NCBI GenBank assembly: GCA_019775845.1
Contig: JADQAV010000020.1
Span: 434,001-498,000, forward strand
Length of the DNA: 64,000 nt
Direction of reading: 5' to 3'
DNA from: Myrmaecium sp. VS I D KN 1
Lineage: Eukaryota > Ascomycota > Dothideomycetes > Valsariales > Valsariaceae
Shown here one piece after another: positions 46,869 through 59,326 of the stretch; position 1 is the first letter of the stretch; every line of letters starts with the position of its first letter. Under the pieces are notes generated by a model. The model had not been told where the DNA came from and did not search any database. It was given only the letters and a program-made list of their open reading frames with translations. Made by a program: the position numbers and the translations under genes.

Positions 46869-48077
46869 CTAAAACCTCTTCCCAAACACCTTGTCGTACC
46901 CCACCAGCGTGAACCGGTACCGGACCCGATCATTCTTCCACACCCGCTCGACCGCCTCCTTGATCCCCGCCTCGCTGATGTCGATCGTCTCGACCCAGCT
47001 CTTGATATTCAGCTTGCTGGCCAGCTCGAACATGGCGACCATCTCCTGGTGGTTCCCGATGTGGCTGGCGCCCATGCTGCACCCGTTCGCGCCGAAAGCC
47101 TGGATGGCCAAATTCGGGATCGGCTTGTCGGGGAAGCCGACGTTGTGGAAGACCCCGTTCACCTTGAGCGTGCTGAAGTACTCCTTCAGGTCGAACCGGT
47201 CCGTCGCGTCGGCCGTGTTGATGATGAAATCGAACTGGAACCGGTGCGGCGCCGCCCACTGCTCCTTCTTCGTGTTGATGAAGCCGTCCGCGCCGAGCGT
47301 GGCGCTGTCGGCTTCCTTGTTGGGCGAGTGCGAGATCACCCAGACCTCCGCCCCGAGCGCTTTGGCGAACAGTACGGCGAAGTGGCCGAGACCTCCCCTG
47401 TGCGGAACGACGTTAGTAACTGCACAACGCTGGTCCGGTCCGTTCAGGGGCTCTTACAGTCCAACGACACCGATTTTCTTGCCCGGCCCGGCCCCGAGGC
47501 GCACCAGAGGGGAGTACACCGTCAAGCCGGCGCACAGCATTGGCGCGGCGATGCTCGACTCGATATTGTCGGGGATCTTGAAGGTGAAATACTCGTGCGC
47601 GCGCACGTGGCTCGAGTACCCGCCCTGGCTCACCGTCCCATCGGGATACTTGGCGCCGTAGGTGTCCAGCTGGTTGGGGCAGTAGTTCTCCTGCTGCTGC
47701 TGGCAGTTGCCGCAGGTCAGATCGGCGCTGATCTGGGCGCCCACGCCGACCCGGTCGCCGACTTTAATGTTCTTGACCTCCGAGCCGACGCGGACGGCGC
47801 GGCCGACGATTTCGTGACCGACGCAGAGGGGCAGCTCGATGTCTTCCCCCCAGCCGCCGGTGATGGTGTGGACATCGGAGGCACAGACGCCGCAGGCCTC
47901 GACGGCGACATCGACATCATGATCCTCGAACGGTTTGAGTTTGAACTAGGCGGATGTCAGCAGGAGTTGGCGAGTTGCGACGGCCAAGGCGCCCGGATAT
48001 ACCTCCTGCTTCTTGAAGGTGCTCCAGTTCTTGATGTCGGTCACGACGAAGCCTTCGGCGGTCTCTGGGTAGCCCAT
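46869..48077 (-). CDS. Zinc-dependent NADP alcohol dehydrogenase (cinnamyl alcohol dehydrogenase type)
   Basis: Medium-chain dehydrogenase of 363 residues from exons 48077-48003, 47945-47458 and 47397-46869. It should reduce aromatic or aliphatic aldehydes with NADPH in the cytosol, as yeast Adh6/Adh7 do. Catalytic zinc ligands are C46 and H69-E70 (CGVCASDVH, VGHEIVG). The structural zinc site shows CGNCQQQQENYC. The nucleotide-binding loop GLGGLGHFAV is rebuilt across the second intron. The typical C-terminal part (FHNVGFPDKP, SHIGNHQEM, VRYRFTLVGYDKVFGKRF) is complete. Both introns carry clear branch sites (CTGAC and CTAAC). No flanking pathway genes suggest a particular substrate. Confidence 0.94.
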
Positions 48078-51000
48078 CTTGCATTCGCGAGTGTCGGTCG
48101 GCGGTACCAGGAAGCAAAATGCAGAGTGGAAGGCAGCTGGGTGATTGAGATGGGAGGAAAAGGGAGGAAAGCAGGAAGTGAGGGGCTCGTCCGGTGGTTA
48201 TAAAGCGGTACCCTCACGTCAAGACCCGCGAGCCAAAACAGACGACGCCCGCCCATTGTCCAGTTGTCGCTCCGCTCATTCGTGCGTCCCGCCGTGGGAT
48301 GGCGGGGTCGCGAGAAAAGCCATGGCGCGGATAAGAAACGCCTGGCAATGGTCGCCGAGCACCTCCCACGCGCGGGGTTGTTGACCGCCGGCAGACTTGC
48401 CGAGGACCACTATTCACCTCTAATGCCCACCTCACCATCGTCGGGTGGAGGAAGAAGCGCACTCCAAAGCAGAGATGCCTGATGTACTCCGCACGCAAAA
48501 TGAAAATCAACATCGTGACGACGACGACGGAAATGGAGTAGGTCAACATACTGGAGATATCTCATCGGCATTCAATCCGCCACAATTGCGTTGCGATCCG
48601 GGGAACGTCGTGGGGGTTCGTCGCAAAGAGGAAATCCGCAGGTAGGTATGCGCCGCGCGACGAGTTTCTCCGCCAATGAGGTCAATGGCTGCGGGGGCCA
48701 CTCGGCTCGCTCAACTCACTACTTTCTCCGCATTCCTCGTTGCGGAAGCGCTCGAGAAGGTTGTTTTACCGGTAAGTGGATCGCCTTGTTAATATGCAGA
48801 TGGTCAGATCCTGGTAAATGTGTTTGTTCAAGGATTTATTGATGCCCGGAAGAGATCTCTTTCTATCAAGGGTAAGTCCCGGGCCCGCATCTCCCGCTTC
48901 GTTAAACAAGATCGCTTACCGGGAGGAGAACCAATGTCCCTGAGCATGAAGATGAAGAAGAGGGATGAATGTTATTAGGATGTCCCCGTACAACATTATC
49001 GTTCCCTCGAGATGATCATCTACTTCATCTTTTTGCAGCTTCGACTGATGGCGCTTCCCATTGATCCATTGCTGCTGGAGGGTATCGAGCACGTTTCGCG
49101 TCGGCACTACTCCTAGGTACGTACCCATAGATATACATGTACTGCATGAACAAATATTGGGTCGTTGACTGCTTGATTAACTTCGCAATTGTTTGCTTTT
49201 TCGTTTCCGCTTGAGCGGTTCAACGGTTTGACGGTTGTTACCGTTGTCACTCGTCTCCAAAGATGATGATGCCCCCCATTACCCTGGCTCCAATGGGTCT
49301 TAAGAACTCCCTTGGATGCGAGGAGTCTCACGTCCTATAGGACTGCCTTAAACGCGCATATATAGATCGTAATAAGCAGTCGCAGGGAGGTTCCAGAGCC
49401 GAGCAAGCAAAAGACACACAAACCCGCTCAAGATACAAACCTGAGAAGCCTCAACAACTGGTTATCTGACGCCACGTCGTTCGCATTGTGCGTGGGCCGG
49501 TGGGAGAAGAAGAAGAAGAAGACGGAATAAAAATCCTGCTGAACGCATCCCCATCACATCAATCCTCGCCCGCAAATGTGACGCTCGATTCCTGCTGGGG
49601 AAGGAGGAGTGATGCCATCCTTGTCTTCGGCAACGAGATCCGTCATCGCCATCTCATCGTTCGCGAAAGGAAACCCAAGATCTCTCTCCTGGTCCTTGGT
49701 TTCAGGTTCTATCCCTTTCCTGGTCCACGGTTCTCATTCCTGGTTTTCTGGGTTCCTGCAGCAGTCCTGACGTTTTTCGCTTTCCATCTCGTTCGTTGAC
49801 GTTGACGTGGGTGAGCCGGGACGGGAAGGGCGGAATGGGGGCGTTCCAGGCCCTCGATGACATGACGCATACGGCAGGGGATCCAAGCCACAGACGTCGG
49901 GGTTTGGCAATCTCCACATCGATCCCGTCCGATCGTGGGGAAAATGGTGATAGGAGAGTTTGGTGTTTCTGTGAGTTCTTTTCCTGTGTACATCTTGTCT
50001 GTATTCGCTGCGCTGTGTTTCCGTGGTACCTTTGCTTTCAAGGTACGGCGCATAATGTTCTCCCCTTGCATAGTGTGTGAATGTAGTACATAAACGATAG
50101 GGCACGAGCTTGTAAGACGACCCGTGCACGGCTTGGGCGGAGCATTTCTCTTTTATGCTTGTTTCATACAGTGCGCGATAGGGCTGACAGCCGCAGGATA
50201 CATGCACGTCCAATGTGGGGAGGCATCTCTTACCTTCGAAGTTCTTTGGCGTTTTGAGGGACTTTCTTTTGTCTCTAAACTTATGCGACCGAGTTGACTT
50301 TGGAGGGGAAGGAGAATAGTAAATCGCTCCAACGATGGGCACATGCTTGACGCAGCTGTGAACTGGGCGACGCGGAGATCGGCAGACCCGATTAGAGTTG
50401 GGCCCCTTGTGTCACCGCTCTCTACGGGATGGTAGTGCACAGGGAATTCCACGGTCCTTTTTCACAGGCAACGAGAGAATGGTTCGTCCCTTCGACGCAC
50501 GAGAAAGATATGTACTTTGCCAGCGGAGCCGGCATGAACTCGTGGGGATAATTAACAAGCAGCGAGGGACCCATACGCACTCACAGATGGGAGAGTGAGT
50601 GACAAGCTGTAAAAGAGTGAAAGAATATGTTTCGCAGAGGCAGTCCCAGAGGGTTGCGGTGGAAAGGGGGGCTGGGCCAGCACAGTTCAGCTGACGGGGA
50701 TGGACAGATTCACCCCATCCAATGACCGGACCCAGTTTAGCCCCATTGTTGACGCAGCCTCGCCGCCACATGTGTAAACAAGCATGCCCATCATTGGGAC
50801 TTTCTCGAAGAACGCTGTCACGTACATTAGTGATCGGGTCAATTCCAAAGAGTCGAACTCCTCTATCCTCCCAAGTCAACATCGACAAACCACCCCTTTT
50901 CAATGTACTCACAGATTAGTTGAACTTTTCTATCACTTTTCACATGTCCTGCCCCCAGGTCCCTCGCTGTTCCTCGTTCATGACGTGGTGGCTGATGAGG

Positions 51001-51398
51001 CGCAGACCTTGTGCGCTGGGTGGAGCGGGAGGCAGCCGGAGTGGCCCTCCTTCCCTCCTTCCCCACCCCACCTGCGACCCTGCCCAGGCCATCCGCCGCT
51101 CTTGCCCTGCCTGCCCATGCCCAGTCCGCTCAAGCTTTAAACTCGGGACTAGCGGGTTGCCCATGACGCAGGACTGACCGTCCTCGTCCTTGTCCGCTGC
51201 CCTGTGATCAGCCCTCCGTTATAAAAATCTCCTCACCTCCAACCAGCCAACCATTTCCCTCCCAACCTTTCACTTCAACCTCCATTCCCACCTCGCGTCA
51301 CATACCACTCGACCCGACTCGATTCGACTAGACAACCTCCTGTTCCTGACACCAACAGGCCTGCCTTCAATCTTCCCGGAACCCTACAATCGCCTACC
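48078..51398. other. Long intergenic region, no confirmed gene
   Basis: 3.3 kb between divergent genes. Several frames of 60-200 codons exist but have no recognisable domain or splice support. A long leader or noncoding transcripts are possible. Confidence 0.55.
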
Positions 51399-52359
51399 AT
51401 GTCCGTCGGCGGAGCGTGTCTGCGGCTTACTGCGACCGTGCTGTACGCGCTCGAGTTTTGCTGCGCGGCCATCATCCTCGGCATCTACTCCTACTTCCTT
51501 TCCGTCCTCGCCGACCGTGATCTCCACATCCCGAAATGGGAGAAGGCCGTGGAGGGCATGAGCGGCGTCGCCGTCCTCTACCTCATCTGCGCCGTCATCC
51601 TGACCTGCTTCCTCGGCGGCATCCGCTTCTTCGCCTTCCTCGCTATCGTCTTCGACATCCTTCTCTGCGGAGCCTTCGTCGCGATTGCCGTCCTTACCCG
51701 TGATGGCGCCGACAGCTGTGATGCCAGCACCGTCCACACTCCCCTGGGCGATGGCTCTCCCAGCGCGAAGAATGGATACGGTAGTAATGGTTTCGGAACT
51801 TCCAGCGGCGAGAACGTCACCTACTCTGCCTCCCTCGGTACTGTGTGCAAGCTCAACAAGGCTTGCTTTGCCGTGGCCATTGTCGGAGCGTAAGTCTATC
51901 CCATTACATTGTCCCATGTTTCCTTGGCTAACTGGTTGCAGTGTCCTCTTCCTTATCTCCGCCGTTGTCCAGCTCTGGGTGAGCCGTCATCACCAGAAGG
52001 AGAAGCGCTTCGGTCCCGGCCCCTCCAACGGCTACACCTCTGGTACCGGCCGCAAGTTCTGGCAGCGCAAGCCCAAGACCACCCGTGATGCCGAGCTTGG
52101 CGCAGCCGGCGCTGGTGGATATGCTGCCGCTAAGAACCCGGATGTCCGTCCCAGCCACGAGACTGCTTATACCGGATCCACCGTTGGCGCGGGCAACACG
52201 GCGACCTACGATGCTGCTGGCAAGCCTGTTGAGCATGCCGGTTGGAACACTGCACCCACTGGTACTGGTGTCGGTGGTGGCTATGGTGGTGCCAACCCGT
52301 ACGGCTACGACACTACGACTGGTGTTGCCGGTACGGGAAGGACCGCTACCAACTATTAA
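51399..52359 (+). CDS. MARVEL-domain membrane protein
   Basis: 302 residues from exons 51399-51889 and 51942-52359. Four hydrophobic segments form a MARVEL-like bundle: about 8-33 (LTATVLYALEFCCAAIILGI), 52-73, 78-98 and 155-178, the last one spanning the intron. A loop of about 40 residues before the fourth segment carries two Cys (DSCDAS and TVCKLN), which could form a disulfide. The cytosolic tail is hydrophilic and ends in a Gly/Thr/Tyr-rich stretch. Such proteins sit in the plasma membrane, often in eisosome-like domains; this is inferred from the family. The start MSVGGACLRL is the first ATG. Confidence 0.85.
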
Positions 52360-53123
52360 GCGCTGTCCCGCATTTTTCCCATGTCTTATTAGACGTAGAA
52401 GGCACTCCAATATTTGTAATCGCCGAACAACAGAGGCCGTAGAAAACTGTTGCTGGAGAAAGCATTCGGGTAAGAGGAAGGTACCTAGGGGAGGACGAAT
52501 TTCCTTTGTATCTCAGTCGGTCCCGCCTTGTGGGAAGCACGCGTTATATCCCTGAGGGTTATGTTATAATGGTGTATCCAGCGAATTGGGCGATGACATG
52601 TTTTAGCGGGTTTTTACAGGGGTTTGTTCAGGAGGATCCTACAGATACCCTAATGTTTCTACTACACGTTTTAATGACAGATAATGTTCGATCTGAGATC
52701 TGCACTTCGCATGAAGCATTGTGATTGCGATCAATTGGCCTCTGTGCGTTAGCTAACGATGTGTTGTTCTTCGTTTGCTACCAAGCCTGTTCAAGGTATG
52801 GCTTACATCATGATTGATGTGCGTGCGCAGTGGTAGATGTAACCCAGTGCCTTCCACTTCCATCCATACTATATAATATGGACCAGGAGTAAAACTGTTT
52901 CGCATGCGCCGCTCTCCCGTGCCTTGCAAACAGGCTCGGCATCAAGCTGCACATCGGCCTTTCCGCAGGTATGCATACCCACGGAACCATTGGCACCCTC
53001 TCTTGTTTACAACAAGACCATTGTTCCATGTATACAACCCCAAAGCCATGACGCCAGTTACGCCTACGTGGTATCGTATGTATGTATGTATGCTTGCCCC
53101 TCCCCGCCCATCAACGCGTCTCC
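52360..53123. other. Convergent intergenic region, no gene seen
   Basis: Shared 3' flank of the MARVEL gene and mhf1. Confidence 0.6.
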
Positions 53124-53781
53124 CTACGCCGCTTTCCCACGACCGCGCCCTCTTCCTCGTCCCCTTCCTCTCCCACCGCCTCCCGTCCCGCTACCACCGC
53201 CGCTGCCTCTCCCTCTTGCGGCCCTCGCCGTGGTGGTGGTGGTAGTGGATGTGCTCGTGAGTGGCTTCGGTTTCGTTCCGGTCCGGGCGCGCAGGCGGTC
53301 GACGTGCTGCTGCAGGACGGCCTGGAGGCCCTCGTTGCGCCGGGCGAGAAGCAGGACGTCAGGGGTGCGGACGATGGTGCGACCGGCGTGCGCGCTGAAG
53401 GTCTCGAGGTCGCGCGCGGTGTTGGCTGTTGGGAGGTGTGGATGGGGTGAGCGGTTATGGTTCTTTCTTTTTTTTTTTTTTTTTCTTCTCTTTCTTCTAG
53501 TGAAGATGGAGTGAAGAGGAGGGTTGGGAACGTACCGATCTGCGCCCACACGAGCTCCATCAGCGCGCCGATGAACTGCGGCGTCACGTTGACGTCTTGC
53601 CGCAGACACTCTTCGTCCACGAACCGACCGAGCGCGTACCAGAGGGCGGATTTGAGGCGCTGGGGAAGGGTAAAGAAGAAGACAGGGTTGGTTAGGTCAT
53701 CGTGGACGAAATTTGGAAAGATGACGACGGGCTTTTTGAGAGTGGATCACACACCTCTTCCTCTTCGGCGTTGGGCGCCAT
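53124..53781 (-). CDS. mhf1: CENP-S/Mhf1 histone-fold protein
   Basis: Histone-fold partner of CENP-X/Mhf2, acting both at kinetochores and with FANCM-type helicases in repair of stalled forks. Exons 53781-53755 (only nine codons), 53659-53536 and 53425-53124 give 150 residues. The fold is seen as RLKSALWYALGRFVDEECL, VTPQFIGALMELVWAQI and ANTARDLETFSAHAGR, then TPDVLLLARRNEGLQAVLQQHV. The C-terminal tail carries a Thr run and then a Gly-Arg repeat (GRGRGRGRGRG), which is unusual for a protein of about 110-residue core. The second intron contains a homopolymer run of about 18 T (plus strand, near 53,466-53,483). Both splices keep the frame. Confidence 0.92.
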
Positions 53782-54595
53782 GCCTCGGCGCTGCTGAGCT
53801 CTGCTCTGTTCTGCGCTGCTGGCTGAGCAGTTGAGTGTCAATGTCGTGGATGGATCTGGAGAAGGTGCGGAAGGAAGAGAAAAAAAAAACAAAGATGTTC
53901 TCTGTGGTTGCTTGCAAGCCAGCAACGTCTTTGGGGGAAGAGGAACGACGGGTGGATGGATGGGTGGATGGATTATGATGACGCGCAGGCACGCGTGGGC
54001 GCCCCGCGATGTCACATGAGATGCGTGGCGGCCGTGGGCATGGCACTAGAGCGGTTTAGGGTCGGGTGCGAGGCTGTGGATGATTTTAAGCCCCGGAACA
54101 TTTTCCACCCATGTTGATTCGCAGTGTGATGTTAGCGACGCCTGCGTGTTCTAAGGTATCGCCAGACCCTGTGAGTGGCACGGCATACAACTGCTGCTTG
54201 GTCGCATAGACTAGACGTGGGCTCGAGAATTCCTCAAATTGACACGGTAATCCCTAAAGGAACTTGTGAATATGAGAGAGGGGAAAGGGGAAGAGGAGAT
54301 ATTATTAGGCTTATAACGTTACTATGACCGGTGCTTGGAGAATGTTGTTCATTCAAGCCGGGGGATCATAGAATTGGAATCCACGCCGAACTCAAGCAGA
54401 CCCATCGTATGAGAACTGGGCCGGAATCTCTCCCTGTCCTCCGGGTGATCCCCTGAGAATCGGCATCCAAGAAAGTCTCTCCTCGCCTCATTGTACGGCC
54501 ATGTGAACGGTTGACGGGTGTCAGTCACATGGAGGGATGCAGGATGGAAACTACACCTTTCCAGTCGACACGAGGCTAACAGGTCGTCCTTTCAC
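53782..54595. other. Intergenic region, no gene seen
   Basis: Promoter of mhf1 and 3' flank of the next minus-strand gene. Confidence 0.6.
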
Positions 54596-55423
54596 CTAGT
54601 TAATATCCTCCGCGGCAGCATATTGGCGAATCACCTCTACAGTCTCCGCAGGGAAAAGCAGGAGTCCACGAGCCAGGATCATCATGTCCTCCTTGATCGC
54701 CAAGCGAGCCTCTCGATTGTTCACAGACCCGTAAGGCCAGCATCTCAGGCGATGTAGCTCCATCCCTATCCCGAAGTCCAACAGGGCGCGAGGCTGATAG
54801 ATCTGCTCGAACTTCATAACCTGCGCCATAACCGTCCACAGGAACATGTCCTCCACTCCGCGGGCCGGGTCCAAGGCGGTGTTCCTCACCCTCTCGACTA
54901 AGGTGCTGTCCACCGCGGAATTCAAGATATACGGCGCCAGAAGAAGCCAGCAGGGATATAGCTCAGGCCCCACGCGCTGGGAGGGATCCGTGTCGCTGCC
55001 AATCCATGACATTTGATTCAGCATGTGCACGCCGCCAACTCGAAGCTTGCTGTCCTTCAAGGTATGTAGCACGATCTCCAGCGCCCTGACCATCTGCAAC
55101 TTCGGGTTTTCGTGAGGCTTCAAGTGGATTTGCTTGAGCGACCTCTCTATCGTCGGCCAGTTTGGTGACGCGGCGGAGTACCTGAGCATCCGCTGAAGCA
55201 ACTGCGTATGGCTGAGACACAGCATTATTGCGTACCACAGGTACATCTCGGTCCATTCAGGCCTTACTCGGAGATTCCAGCGGAGGATTGAACCGATGCT
55301 AGTGTTGAAGAGGCTGACTTCTCGAATGCCCTCCGGATTCCAGTCTTTTGGCTCGACGGGATCTTCTTCGATCCCATGCTTTTTGAGGTACCACTCTTCC
55401 CACTCGATATCGGCCGCGCTCAT
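54596..55423 (-). CDS. Unknown intronless protein
   Basis: 275 residues, MSAADIEWEEWYLKKHGIEED onwards. It looks helical with regular hydrophobic spacing (EMYLWYAIMLCLSHTQLLQRML, YPCWLLLAPYILNSAVDSTL, EDMFLWTVMAQVMKFEQIYQ) and Trp-rich motifs. There is no signal peptide, no clear membrane span and no cysteine cluster. The sequence is not low-complexity and the frame is long, so it is very probably a gene. I do not recognise the family. It stands isolated, with more than 800 bp on each side free of genes. Confidence 0.72.
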   Translation of the reverse strand: MSAADIEWEEWYLKKHGIEEDPVEPKDWNPEGIREVSLFNTSIGSILRWNLRVRPEWTEMYLWYAIMLCLSHTQLLQRMLRYSAASPNWPTIERSLKQIHLKPHENPKLQMVRALEIVLHTLKDSKLRVGGVHMLNQMSWIGSDTDPSQRVGPELYPCWLLLAPYILNSAVDSTLVERVRNTALDPARGVEDMFLWTVMAQVMKFEQIYQPRALLDFGIGMELHRLRCWPYGSVNNREARLAIKEDMMILARGLLLFPAETVEVIRQYAAAEDIN

Positions 55424-57997
55424 TTGTCTTTGGTTCCTGTTCCTTATATTTTGAATCAGTGAGTTAATTCAGTTTGCAGAAGCTGAAGGCCAAGGTGGAT
55501 GATGATCTGCCAGGCACCTGGAGAAGGCTCACGATGCCGAGGGGACTGAAGAACCAGATCAACGGTAACTTTATATATGGCCAACGCATAGGGCAAAGGG
55601 TCCGAATCCCATGAAGCCTAAAGATGCCGCTGCTTTGTCCACTTCCCTCCAAACGGTGCGACAATCATGCATCACACTCTTCAAGCCTCGCACATGGTGG
55701 GGTCAAGTGCACCACCGTAACAATGAACTCAGACCCTTTGAGCTACGCAGTTCCTATCGCGTGGCAATGAACTGGCCACCGCGTGAATACTCTATGGATC
55801 GCTCCTCTCAAATGGATGACAGTCCGCCATAAGTCTTTACAACATATGTGAATCTTCCAAAGCTGCAGCTGCCATAGATCTGTGGCACCATTAAGATAGC
55901 TATACGCCATGCTACCATTTCGGTAAGCCTGAAAGGTCACTCGTCAAGAACACCGAGAGCGCGACTCGAGGATGATCGATGCAGCTGATAGCGATGTTTT
56001 GAAAACCTCACTTACTCGCTCTCGGCTTTACCCGTACATATCAACCATTCCAACGTCTGCGGGGGTGGAAGAGAATAGATCAATTGAGTATGAGGCATCC
56101 ATTTTCAAAATCGCTATTACGCGAAAGTTCATGCTTAAAACTGAACTTGGAATCCCTACTCAGAGGTTGAGAACACAGGTTTTTAACGCCTCTCTGCTTC
56201 TGGATACGGAAGAGTAACACCGCTTCGCGGGGCAAGCGCTGACGGCAGTTATCAGAGATACCCCTAATAAGTCCTTTCCAGCTTTCTTTCGTTGAATTTC
56301 TCCACGTCAGAGCAGGTACGTATGTGTGAACAGCGAGGCTTGTCACTTGCGGGAGAGTATGTCCATTCAGCGTGATTACAGACAGCTGACAATAGCTTGG
56401 ACTGAGCCTGTACCATGAGCAAAGGCATTATCCCGATTCCAGGTAGCAGAAAAACCCAGATCTTCCTCTGACCTTTTTCATAACAAAATGCCCAGAAACA
56501 GGCAACTATGGCTGTGAGGGGAAGAGGCATGGACGTTGAAATATGGTGCAGGTTGCTCGCCTCCTTCTGCCTGCAGCTCTCTGCCTATGTGGCAGCGTTA
56601 GAAGCCTCTATTTCATTTCGCCTCTCATAGACTCATCTAGAGGGCACTTATGATAGCTCACTCCCTCACGGCAATGACATCGGGACTCTCAATTCAAAGG
56701 TCGGTAACTGTTCGTGAATGCCTTGATGCCCTGGTAAGAGCATTGTTCATTGCTCTGCAGTGCCACACTAACGATGCTTTACTCGAGCCCCCTCCACCTG
56801 GGCTTGTCCGCGGTTTGCTACATCAGAAAGCAGATTCTGTGATAAACCCCTAGACTTAGAAATCTTCATACGATTATGAATATCTCTGCTAGCTTCCAAT
56901 GTAACCATAGTCGAGGAAGCTGTTATGCTTAGGGAAAATAACCGATCTGCGATTGTAGACCCCTTTCAAATACATCTCAAGGCTAAGCTTTGTGGTTATT
57001 ATGGCCTCGAATGATCAAACCAAGCCCCTCACATTTTCGACGGGATTAGTATCATATGAAGGTATTGATCATACCGCAGCGAACTGTCATCAAGTGCCGA
57101 CTGTTTCGGATCCCTAGTGACGTATAGAAGGACCTGAAAATGATGGACATCTCAATGGTGGAATAGAGAAGCTTCTATAAGAGCCGAGCTATACGCAGCG
57201 TCTATTGTGTTATTTCCCCTATATATCACCTGAAGAATTGTTGTCAGCCGACAGGCATTGCATATACTGGTAGACGACATGCATGCCTGTCATTCACGAG
57301 ATCTTTTAAACGCCACAGACAACTGAGCAGAAGGTAGAAGATCAAGTTCGCATCTGATATATGGTGATTATTGGACTCCTGAGTATGCCTAATCGTGGTT
57401 ATATAGTGCCACATGCGTTTCTAATGCAGCCTCGAACGGAACACAAAGGACTAAACAAACCATTCTTCTACAGGGAGGCAAACCAGCCGGAAGACGTCGA
57501 ATAGCTATAGTTTGATGTGCGAAAAAGGAAGAACAGCTGAACGAAGCGTAAGTTCCGGGTTGAATCGGCAACGTACTGTCCACAAAAAGCATGCAGTCGA
57601 GCTGTTCATGAGGTTTGAGGAAGGTGACTGGACCGTCCGTCTTTCACATGCTGGTTTTCCAGCCGCGGGCGACTCCCTTCAGTCACAAACCTCCGTTTGC
57701 ACTTTCGCAAACATGCTTAGTCACACACACACGCTCCCAGGGTACATATAGCTCGTCTTTAAAAGCAACGAGGCTCAAACACACAAACACTTTCTTCTCC
57801 ACACCACTGCGATATCCCTCTCTCTCTCAAGTCGCAAACCGAATCGAGCACATCGTCGAAGCGCGCATCCACCGCTTCCACACACACGTTCGACAACCAC
57901 GCATCCGTCGCACATCGCAGAGCGCAACTCCGCCTCCACACAGCAGCCTCACAAAGCACCTCCCTCTCAAACCCACCAACCAAAGTCCAACACAGCC
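55424..57997. other. Long intergenic region, no gene seen
   Basis: 2.6 kb of moderately AT-rich DNA with only short frames. It lacks the extreme TpA bias of the two RIP blocks. Confidence 0.6.
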
Positions 57998-58639
57998 ATG
58001 AACCCCTTCGGCTTCCCCTTCGGCGGCAAATCCTCCAGCGACTCCGGCTACGACGGCTCCCCTCCATCGCGAAACATCAACCCCTTCACCAGCGCCCACG
58101 GAGGCCCCAGCACCACCACGCCCGCCGGCTCGCCAGCGCCCACCTTCGCCTCCTTCGTCGCCGACAACAAGTACCACGCGCAAGCCCACCACGGACACAA
58201 CGACGACGGCGGCCGCAGCAGCAGCATTAGCGCCCAGCCCGCTCCCTTCACGCCCGACGGCCCGCGTCGCATGGCGCATATGCGCGTCCGTCGCGGCGGT
58301 GGATTGGAAGATAGCAAGGCCGCCACCTATGCCACCGCAGGTTGTCAAGACACCCACACCACCAGCACCGGCACTGGCGTCGACGGCACCGACGACAACA
58401 ACGACACCGCGGTCGCTCCGACGAAGGCGAGCAAGTGGTCGCCCACGGACATGATCCCGCGCGGCGCCCGGCCGCTCAGCCCGCTGCAGAGCGCCGTCAT
58501 TGGGCTGGCGATGATGAGCGATGGCCGCAGCTTCCGGGCGAGCTGGGCGGCGCAGGTGCTGGGTGTTCCCGAGGTTGAGATGATCGTGTTGTTAAGGGAG
58601 TTGAGGGATGAGGGTAGTGTTAAGGAGTGGACTTATTGA
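57998..58639 (+). CDS. Unknown protein with disordered N-terminus and conserved-looking C-terminus
   Basis: 213 residues in one exon, preceded by a pyrimidine-rich leader. The first 150 residues are low-complexity (Ser, Pro, Gly, Thr, Asp). The last 65 look folded: KWSPTDMIPRGARPLSPLQSA, then IGLAMMSDGRSFRASWAAQVLGVPEVEMIVLLRELRDEG. The helix spacing suggests a small DNA-binding-like or helical domain, but no family is recognised. The overlapping minus-strand frame of 176 codons is a shadow. The start is the first ATG after the leader. Confidence 0.68.
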   Translation: MNPFGFPFGGKSSSDSGYDGSPPSRNINPFTSAHGGPSTTTPAGSPAPTFASFVADNKYHAQAHHGHNDDGGRSSSISAQPAPFTPDGPRRMAHMRVRRGGGLEDSKAATYATAGCQDTHTTSTGTGVDGTDDNNDTAVAPTKASKWSPTDMIPRGARPLSPLQSAVIGLAMMSDGRSFRASWAAQVLGVPEVEMIVLLRELRDEGSVKEWTY

Positions 58640-59326
58640 GCGGATGAAGCAGGAGACACGATCGGTGAGGATGGAGAAAGGTGGTGGGAGAAAGGAAAGT
58701 GGACTGAAAATAGAGATGTTTGAGTCGGAACGGAATTGACATAATGGGGCGGGTTAATCTGGTGGAGCTGAGACTGAACGAGAGAAGATGGAGAACGATG
58801 ATGAGAGAATGGAGAGTGAGATGAAAGAACAAGATACCCCTAACCCCTAGGTAAGTAGGTAAATACAGTACTGAGTTCTGGAGTCGAACGATCTCGCCCT
58901 TAGGTCGGACCCTGAACTACGTGCTTCCAATGAACAGATGGCTACAATAACATCACAATGTTAGCAGCGGTTTCTTCTGGGCTGAGGAGCATGAGCCCGA
59001 TGTGATTTATCCTCGCTTCACGGTGCGGTGTACGAGCCTCCTGTGGCCGGGTTAAGCTGAAGGTGATATCCAGATGATTTGGTAGTAGAGACATCATTCG
59101 CACCATACCTCGAAAACTTCGGCCTTACCTAGGGCAGATCCGACAGGAGCATAGAACACGAGGCGCAAAGCGATGACCTTCGCGCACAGAATGACGACAT
59201 AGGACAGTAGAAGGCTGACTTTTCTTACTGATTATAGAATTCTCAGTCCCCTGTTCTAGCAAAGGAGAAGCTACACAAAACTCCCTGAGCATTTTCCTGA
59301 GAACTCGACCCTACCACAAGCGCATC
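58640..59326. other. Convergent intergenic region, no gene seen
   Basis: Shared 3' flank. A tRNA-like GAGTCGAAC string near 58,882 was examined and rejected. Confidence 0.6.

Noticed and set aside
47049-48203. 384-codon plus-strand frame
   Set aside because: Antisense shadow of the alcohol dehydrogenase, whose zinc and nucleotide motifs are all on the minus strand.
50412-50912. 166-codon minus-strand frame
   Set aside because: No recognisable motif or leader, and overlapping frames on both strands are equally open.
58875-58925. Minus-strand string resembling a tRNA T-arm (GTTCGACTC)
   Set aside because: The stem does not pair with a seven-base loop, and D and anticodon arms are absent.
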